NCBI RefSeq assembly: GCF_009727155.1
Contig: NZ_WNWM01000002.1
Span: 2,108,001 to 2,172,000 of the forward strand
DNA: 64,000 bases
Direction of reading: 5' to 3'
Source of the DNA: Pseudoduganella dura
Lineage (GTDB): Bacteria > Pseudomonadota > Gammaproteobacteria > Burkholderiales > Burkholderiaceae_D
Under the pieces are notes generated by a model that saw only the letters and a program-made list of their open reading frames with translations, ran no database searches and was not told the origin of the DNA. The translations under genes and the position numbers were made by a program. Each line of letters starts with the position of its first letter. Position 1 is the stretch's first letter. Shown here piece after piece: positions 59,025 to 64,000 of this stretch.

Positions 59025-61310
59025 TTATGCCAACTGCACCGGTGCCAACTTTAACAGCAAAATCAGTACCGAAGCGCCACAACCGTCCGGATGGTTCTGG
59101 ATATCGATCCTCCCCCCGTGCTCGTCGATGATCTTCTTGACCATCGCCAGGCCCAGGCCGGTGCCGCGCGCCTTCGAAGTCACATAGGGCTCGAATGCGC
59201 GGGCCAGGATCTTCGGCGCAAAGCCGGGGCCATTGTCCGAGATCGACAGGCGCACCGCAATGCGCGTGCCGCCGTCCGCGCTCTGGTAATGAATCGCCTC
59301 GGTCACCACGTCCACCCGCGGCGGCCGGCTCCCCTCGGGCAGGTCGGCCAGCGCATCCTGCGCATTCTGCAGCAGATTATGGATCACTTGCCGCAACTGC
59401 GTCTCGTCGCCCATCACCAGCGGCAGGTAGGGCGCCAGTTGCGCGCGGATGATGTCGTTGCCGTCGCCGGCCACGTACAGGTGAAGGATCTCTTCCACCA
59501 GCTCGTTCAGGTCCAGCGGCCCAAGCTGCGCCGGCGGCGTGCGGGCGTAGTCGCGGAAGTCGTCGACCATCCGCTTCATCGCCGCCACCTGGTTGACGAT
59601 CGTGTTGGTGCTCTTGTTGAGCAGGTCCACGTCGGGCTGGGCCAGCTTGCTTTCAAGCTTCATCTGGAGCCGCTCGGCCGACAGCTGGATCGGCGTCAGC
59701 GGGTTCTTGATCTCGTGCGCCAGCCGGCGCGCCACCTCGCCCCAGGCGATCGAGCGTTGCGCCGAGATCACGTCGGTGATGTCGTCGAATACCACGATAT
59801 AGCCGCCGCCGCCTTCGAGCGGCAGGCGCGAGCCCCGCGTCAGCAGGATCAGGTCGTTGTCGTCAGGATTGCCGGCCAGGCGCGGGATCTCGATCTGCCG
59901 CTGCCAGTGCAGGCGCTGGATATTGCGGCCGGCGGCCGATTGCGCGCTCTGGGCCGAAAACGCGGCGATGACGGCGGCGGCGAATTCGTGCATGCCATCG
60001 ACTTCGGCCAGGGGCCTGCCGATCAGCGTGACGCCGGCTTTCTGCAGGATCCGTTCGACCGAATCGTTGCAGGTGACCAGCCGGAATTCGCCATCGAGCA
60101 CCATCACGCCGGCCGACATGTTGGCCAGCACGGATTCCAGGTGGGCCTTGGCATTCTGCAGCGCGATGCGATTGCGCTCGACCGCGCTGCGCGCATCGGA
60201 GAGCTGGCGCGTCATCGCGTTGAAGCTCTGGGTGAGCGTGCCCAGTTCATCGGAACTGGCGACGATCGGGCGCGGCGACAGGTCGCCTTCGGCGACGGCG
60301 CGGGTGCCCTCGGCCAGCAGCAGCAGCGGCTGCGCGAGGTCGTTCGCGATCAGGAACGCGGCGGCGATCGCGCCGAACACGGCCAGCAGCAGCGTCAACG
60401 TCAGCATTTCGATGTACATCCGCCGCAGGCCGAAGCGGGCCACATCGCGTTCCTTGTATTCGCTGTAGGCGGTGCGCAGCATCTCGCCGTCGTTGGCAAG
60501 TTGCGGCGAGACCGCCTGGATGATCTGCAGGTAGCGCGGCGCCAGGCGCCCGCCGGAAGGCTGGACCGGATCCGGCACCGGCATCAGGATACGCAGGCGC
60601 AGTACGTTGTTCGGATCCGGCGGGGTGCCGGCGGCGCGCTCGTCGCGCGCTTCGCTGCCGCCTTCGGGCACCGCGTAAGGCGGTTCTTCCTGCGCCTTGG
60701 CCATCATCGCGACGGTTGGCAGGTCGGCCGACAGGTTGACGCGCCGCTCGCCCATCGCCGAGACGATCAGGCCGCCCTCGGCATCGACGATGATCGCGCT
60801 TTGCGTACGGGGGTGTTCCTTGACGAAGCGCGCCAGCGCCGAAGGCGCGGCATAGAACGGCAGCGCGGCCAGTTCCTGCGCGGTCTTGTCGGCCTCGGTC
60901 TTCAGTTCCGTGAGCGAAGCGTCGAGCGCCGAGCGGCCCAGGTCGAGCCCCGCTTCCAGCGCCTCCTCCACCCGCACGTTGAACCACGACTCGATCGAGT
61001 GCGACACGAACTGCACCGAAACCAGGAAGATCACGAGCCCGGGCAGCACGCCGATGGCGGCGAACAGCATCACCAGCCGCGTCATCAGCCGCGAGCCGAA
61101 CTTGCCGCTCTTGTAGCGCGCATAGAGCCGGTACAGCGAAACGCCGACCAGCAACAGCAATGCCACGGCCACCGCGGCGTTGAGCCCCAGCAGCCAGGAA
61201 TAATAACGATTGAAGAATCCGGAATTGTCGGACGCGGAAGCCAGCAGGAACAGCAGGATGCTGCAGACGGCGCCTGCGACGACGAACAGATACCGCAAGG
61301 TCTGGGCCAC
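59025..61310 (-). CDS. NtrY-like membrane sensor histidine kinase
   Basis: A 761-residue kinase. Three membrane segments near the N-terminus (about 7-25, 38-60, 80-105), a periplasmic region (about 110-300), a further segment (about 300-328), HAMP (about 328-380), PAS (about 395-510), and the HisKA/HATPase core with phospho-acceptor H532 in RRLAHEIKNPLTPIQLSAERL, N-box VIHNLLQNAQDAL, G1 box SDNGPGF and G2 box GTGLGLAMVKKI. Signal: nitrogen status is known for NtrY elsewhere but is an assumption here. Encoded between DUF4390 and the regulator gene in one leftward unit. Confidence 0.95.
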   Translation of the reverse strand: MAQTLRYLFVVAGAVCSILLFLLASASDNSGFFNRYYSWLLGLNAAVAVALLLLVGVSLYRLYARYKSGKFGSRLMTRLVMLFAAIGVLPGLVIFLVSVQFVSHSIESWFNVRVEEALEAGLDLGRSALDASLTELKTEADKTAQELAALPFYAAPSALARFVKEHPRTQSAIIVDAEGGLIVSAMGERRVNLSADLPTVAMMAKAQEEPPYAVPEGGSEARDERAAGTPPDPNNVLRLRILMPVPDPVQPSGGRLAPRYLQIIQAVSPQLANDGEMLRTAYSEYKERDVARFGLRRMYIEMLTLTLLLAVFGAIAAAFLIANDLAQPLLLLAEGTRAVAEGDLSPRPIVASSDELGTLTQSFNAMTRQLSDARSAVERNRIALQNAKAHLESVLANMSAGVMVLDGEFRLVTCNDSVERILQKAGVTLIGRPLAEVDGMHEFAAAVIAAFSAQSAQSAAGRNIQRLHWQRQIEIPRLAGNPDDNDLILLTRGSRLPLEGGGGYIVVFDDITDVISAQRSIAWGEVARRLAHEIKNPLTPIQLSAERLQMKLESKLAQPDVDLLNKSTNTIVNQVAAMKRMVDDFRDYARTPPAQLGPLDLNELVEEILHLYVAGDGNDIIRAQLAPYLPLVMGDETQLRQVIHNLLQNAQDALADLPEGSRPPRVDVVTEAIHYQSADGGTRIAVRLSISDNGPGFAPKILARAFEPYVTSKARGTGLGLAMVKKIIDEHGGRIDIQNHPDGCGASVLILLLKLAPVQLA

Positions 61311-61886
61311 TTACTCCGCCCTGTACTGGAAGGTTCGCTTCTGCGAGGCCAGGTTCCAGTCGCGGTTGTTGAAGGCATTCACCTGGATCGGCTTGGGCAG
61401 GTAGTCGCGATCCATGCCCATGCTGAGGGTGACATTGTAGATTTCACCCACCTTCAGCGCTCCCCGCGGCGCCACCACCCAGCGCGTGGGGCGCCGGATG
61501 AAGAACAGCGCATCGTCCAGCGAATCGAAATTCTGCCGCACGCTGCCTTCGATCTGCACGTGGTACTGGCGCGTCAGCACGTTGTACCAGAGCTTGTGCG
61601 TGCGCCTGGCGGTGACCGCCTTCTCGTCGAACCAGTACCAGCGCGGGCGGGTGAAGGTGATCTGGGTCGAGAAATTCAGGGCCACGCCGTATTGCAGCGC
61701 GTCTTCGAGGCCGTGGTTCAGGTCGAACGAATACGCGGCGGACAGGCGGTAGCCCTCTTCCGCCGCTTCGATATAGGCACGGGTGATCTCCACGGTTCCC
61801 TCGGCGGCGCGCGCCGCCTGCGGCAGGGCGCAGGCCAGCATCAGCAGCATTTGCCAGCAGAGGAATCGAACGAATCGGGGGATCAC
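61311..61886 (-). CDS. DUF4390 domain protein, exported
   Basis: A 191-residue protein with a signal peptide (about 1-27, ending ARA). The mature part has GTVEITRAYIEAAEEGYRLSA, FDLNHGLEDALQYGVALNF, RWYWFDEKAVTARRTHKLWY and RPTRWVVAPRGALKVGEIYNV, the DUF4390 pattern found before ntrY-like kinases in betaproteobacteria. Its stop is directly followed by the kinase start. A periplasmic accessory of the kinase is possible but unproven. Confidence 0.92.
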   Translation of the reverse strand: MIPRFVRFLCWQMLLMLACALPQAARAAEGTVEITRAYIEAAEEGYRLSAAYSFDLNHGLEDALQYGVALNFSTQITFTRPRWYWFDEKAVTARRTHKLWYNVLTRQYHVQIEGSVRQNFDSLDDALFFIRRPTRWVVAPRGALKVGEIYNVTLSMGMDRDYLPKPIQVNAFNNRDWNLASQKRTFQYRAE

Positions 61887-61990
61887 TTGCGCTTGGGTTG
61901 GTTAGGGGCGAAAACAGGAACTAAAAAGTCAGGAGCCATGCCGCAAGGCGCGGCAAGACAGCTGGCCGGAATTTCTACGCATTCCTCGAT

Positions 61991-63682
61991 CTACTCGTCT
62001 TTCCGGAACAACGCGTAAAACAGTCCATCGTGATCCTGTTCGGCCCCGCCCACGGGCAGCAGCTGACCGGGCGCATCGAGTCGCGTGGCGCGATTGCGCA
62101 CCGCGAAAGCGGCCGCCTGCGCCTCGGATTCCTGCGGCCACAACGAACATGTCACGAACAGCAATTTACCATTGGGCTGCAGCATCTGCCAAAGATTGTC
62201 GAGAATTTGCCCGGAAAGTGTTGCAAGTTGGAGCGTATCGCCCTTGCGGCGCAGCCAGCGGATATCCGGATGGCGCCGCACGATGCCGGAGGCCGTGCAC
62301 GGCACATCGGCGAGGATGCGGTCGAACGGCCGGCCATCCCACCAGTCGCGGCCTTGCGCCTCGGCTGCCTGGAGCGTGCCGGACAGCCCGAGCCGCTCCA
62401 GGTTCTCGCGCACGCGCGACAGGCGCTGCGCATCCGCATCCAGGGCGGTGACGTCGACGTCGGCCAGTTCGAGGATGTGGCCGGTCTTGCCGCCGGGTGC
62501 GGCGCAGGCATCCAGCACACGCATGCCGTCCTGGACATCGAGCAGTTGCGCGGCGAGCTGTGCGGCGGCATCCTGCACTGACACCAGGCCGGCATCGAAG
62601 CCGGGGATCAGGTGCACGCCCACCGGCTTGTCCAGCCGGACCGCATGCTCGCCGATGCGGCGCGCGCCAATGCCGGCCTCGGCCAGCATCGCCAGGTAAG
62701 CCTCGACCGTGCCCTTGCGGGTGTTCACGCGCAGCGTCAGCGGCGGCGCCTGGTTGCCGGCCGCGAGCACCTGCTCCCATTCCTGCGGATACGCGGTGAT
62801 GGCGGCATCGATCCACCATTGCGGGTAATTCCAGCGCGCCTGCGGCTGCTGCATCACGTCCGCCAGCAAGGCATCGCGCTCGCGCAGGAAGCGGCGCAGC
62901 AGCGCATTGACCATGCCTTTCGCGCGCGCCGTATCCGGGTGCGCACCGGCGGCCGTCACGGCCTGGTCGACCACGGTAAACGCTTCATAAGGCGCCGGAC
63001 CGTCGTCGCCGGCCTGCATCAGCGGCAGCGCCACGGCCAGCAGCGCCCCGACCAGCGGATCGGGTGCCTTCGGCGCCATCGCGGCCACCAGCGCATCGCT
63101 GCGCCCCAGCTGGCGCATCGCGCGGTAAGCCACATCCTGGATCGCGCCGCGCGCCTGTGGCGTGACGGCGGGATTGGCGAACACGCCGGCCAGCGCCGCG
63201 GGCAGCGCCATGCCGCTGCGCACCTGGACCACGGCGGTGGCCGCGCCCAGCAGCGCGAACGCCAGCGAATCGGCTTTCAACTCGGCCTGGAACTCCGTCT
63301 GCAGCCGTGGCTTCAGGTCGCGGTGGTGGCTGGCACGCGGGCCCGGCGGTGCTTCGGGCCGGGGCCGCGGCTGGTCGGCGGCACGCTGTTCGGCCGCGCG
63401 CTGCTCGGCCCTGCGCTGCGCACCCTTGGCGCGGGTCGCATCCCACGGGCTGGCGCCGGCGCCGAACTGTTCCGCCGGCTCAGGGCGCCGGGCCGGCTTG
63501 GCGGCCGGCTTCGCCGGCTCACGTGCCGCTGGCGCGGCGGCCGGCCTGGCCGGTTCCGCGGTATTGGCGACCGCCGGCCTGGCTGGCGCCGCGGTATTGG
63601 CGGCCGCCGGCTTGCGGGGTGCCGGCTTTTTCACGGCCGGGGCTGGCTTGCTCTTCAACGACAGCGTCGGGCGCTTGTTCAT
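61991..63682 (-). CDS. rsmB: 16S rRNA (cytosine-967-C5)-methyltransferase with a long N-terminal extension
   Basis: Methylates C967 of 16S rRNA. It has 563 residues against about 430 in E. coli. The first roughly 125 residues are an Ala/Pro/Lys-rich extension with a repeat (AANTAAPARPAV, then ANTAEPARPAA). NusB-like domain about 130-270; SAM-dependent methyltransferase domain with LDACAAPGGKTGHILEL, the catalytic cysteine motifs DVPCTASGI and FVTCSLWPQESE. It heads the leftward rsmB-DUF4390-kinase-regulator unit and is divergent from argS. Confidence 0.96.
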   Translation of the reverse strand: MNKRPTLSLKSKPAPAVKKPAPRKPAAANTAAPARPAVANTAEPARPAAAPAAREPAKPAAKPARRPEPAEQFGAGASPWDATRAKGAQRRAEQRAAEQRAADQPRPRPEAPPGPRASHHRDLKPRLQTEFQAELKADSLAFALLGAATAVVQVRSGMALPAALAGVFANPAVTPQARGAIQDVAYRAMRQLGRSDALVAAMAPKAPDPLVGALLAVALPLMQAGDDGPAPYEAFTVVDQAVTAAGAHPDTARAKGMVNALLRRFLRERDALLADVMQQPQARWNYPQWWIDAAITAYPQEWEQVLAAGNQAPPLTLRVNTRKGTVEAYLAMLAEAGIGARRIGEHAVRLDKPVGVHLIPGFDAGLVSVQDAAAQLAAQLLDVQDGMRVLDACAAPGGKTGHILELADVDVTALDADAQRLSRVRENLERLGLSGTLQAAEAQGRDWWDGRPFDRILADVPCTASGIVRRHPDIRWLRRKGDTLQLATLSGQILDNLWQMLQPNGKLLFVTCSLWPQESEAQAAAFAVRNRATRLDAPGQLLPVGGAEQDHDGLFYALFRKDE

Positions 63683-63868
63683 CGTGTTCTTTCGTGGTGC
63701 TCTATCAAGGGCAGGATTGTAGCAGCGCCGCGCCGGGGCCCGGCGCCGGCACGGGGCTCCTCATTCACTTGCAGGAAGCGCAAACCGGTATAATGTCCGA
63801 TCTTTCAGACGCGTTTTGCGCGTTTTTTACACCGATTTACTTCCGTCCAGATCCGTACAAAACCGCCC

Positions 63869-64000
63869 ATGCTCGCCCAACAAAAACAACAGATCGCCGC
63901 CCTGTTCCAGGCCGCCCTCGCCCCGCTGCTGGAAGGCACCTCCGTGACCGCCAACGTGGTGCTCGAGCGCCCGCGCGACCCGGCGCACGGCGACATTGCC
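63869..64000 (+). CDS. argS: Arginine--tRNA ligase, 5' end (partial)
   Basis: The first 44 codons to the window edge. The protein starts MLAQQKQQIAALFQAALAPL and has VVLERPRDPAHGDIA, the conserved N-terminal (Add-1) domain block of ArgRS. The gene continues beyond the window; the HIGH and KMSK motifs are not visible. Divergent from rsmB with a 186-base spacer. Confidence 0.92.
   Translation, partial: MLAQQKQQIAALFQAALAPLLEGTSVTANVVLERPRDPAHGDIA

Overview
The window reads as a chromosomal segment of a high-GC betaproteobacterium, most likely Oxalobacteraceae (Massilia, Telluria or Pseudoduganella type). This is inferred from gene order typical of Burkholderiales (dusB-fis-purH-ruvCAB; tyrS divergent from an M23 peptidase and anmK; rplM-rpsI; def-fmt divergent from LysM-dprA-smg; rsmB-DUF4390-ntrY-ntrX-like divergent from argS), from PEP-CTERM proteins, and from several families of intergenic palindromes. 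I found no rRNA or tRNA gene, insertion sequence, prophage or CRISPR array. Most of the window is core genome with small accessory inserts.

Layout. 0-6.5 kb: a 3' gene fragment, a PAS-containing chemotaxis receptor, valS followed by duplicated terminators, a PEP-CTERM protein and a DUF2147 protein. 6.8-13.5 kb, minus strand: dusB-fis-purH, an inverted pair of palindromes, ruvC-ruvA-ruvB, a DUF188 protein and a glutaminyl cyclase. 13.7-16.1 kb: a secreted family 31 glycosidase with a LacI-type operator candidate. 16.2-19.3 kb, minus strand: tyrS, dtd, a Raf-kinase-inhibitor-like protein and a histidine phosphatase. 19.4-22.7 kb, plus strand: M23 peptidase, anmK and a DUF2061 membrane protein behind a Fur-box-like site. 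22.8-25.3 kb, minus strand: rplM-rpsI, argC, erpA.

25.6-37.8 kb is richer in accessory functions: a secreted serine hydrolase next to a NatAB-type ABC exporter, an OsmC protein, a zinc metallopeptidase, coq7, an unknown protein, then an ABC ATPase followed by a 1192-residue fusion of ABC-2 permease and M1 peptidase, and two small cytoplasmic proteins. 37.9-48.2 kb: a second chemotaxis receptor, topB, smg-dprA-LysM, def-fmt and a second PEP-CTERM protein with an EF-hand loop. 48.3-57.6 kb: metH, an SPW-repeat membrane protein, a third ABC-2 exporter, an EAL/HDOD protein, a class II glutamine amidotransferase and a DUF3567 protein. 57.7-64 kb: a decayed CobW-like protein, an NtrX-like regulator lacking its AAA+ domain, an NtrY-like kinase, DUF4390, rsmB and the first 44 codons of argS.

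The points most worth a second look are the ABC permease/M1 peptidase fusion, the CobW-like protein that keeps its metal-binding cysteines but has lost its P-loop, the sigma54-independent architecture of the NtrX-like regulator, the Fur-like site before the DUF2061 gene, and the three unrelated palindrome families placed at gene ends. All functional statements are from reading the sequence; no database search was run.
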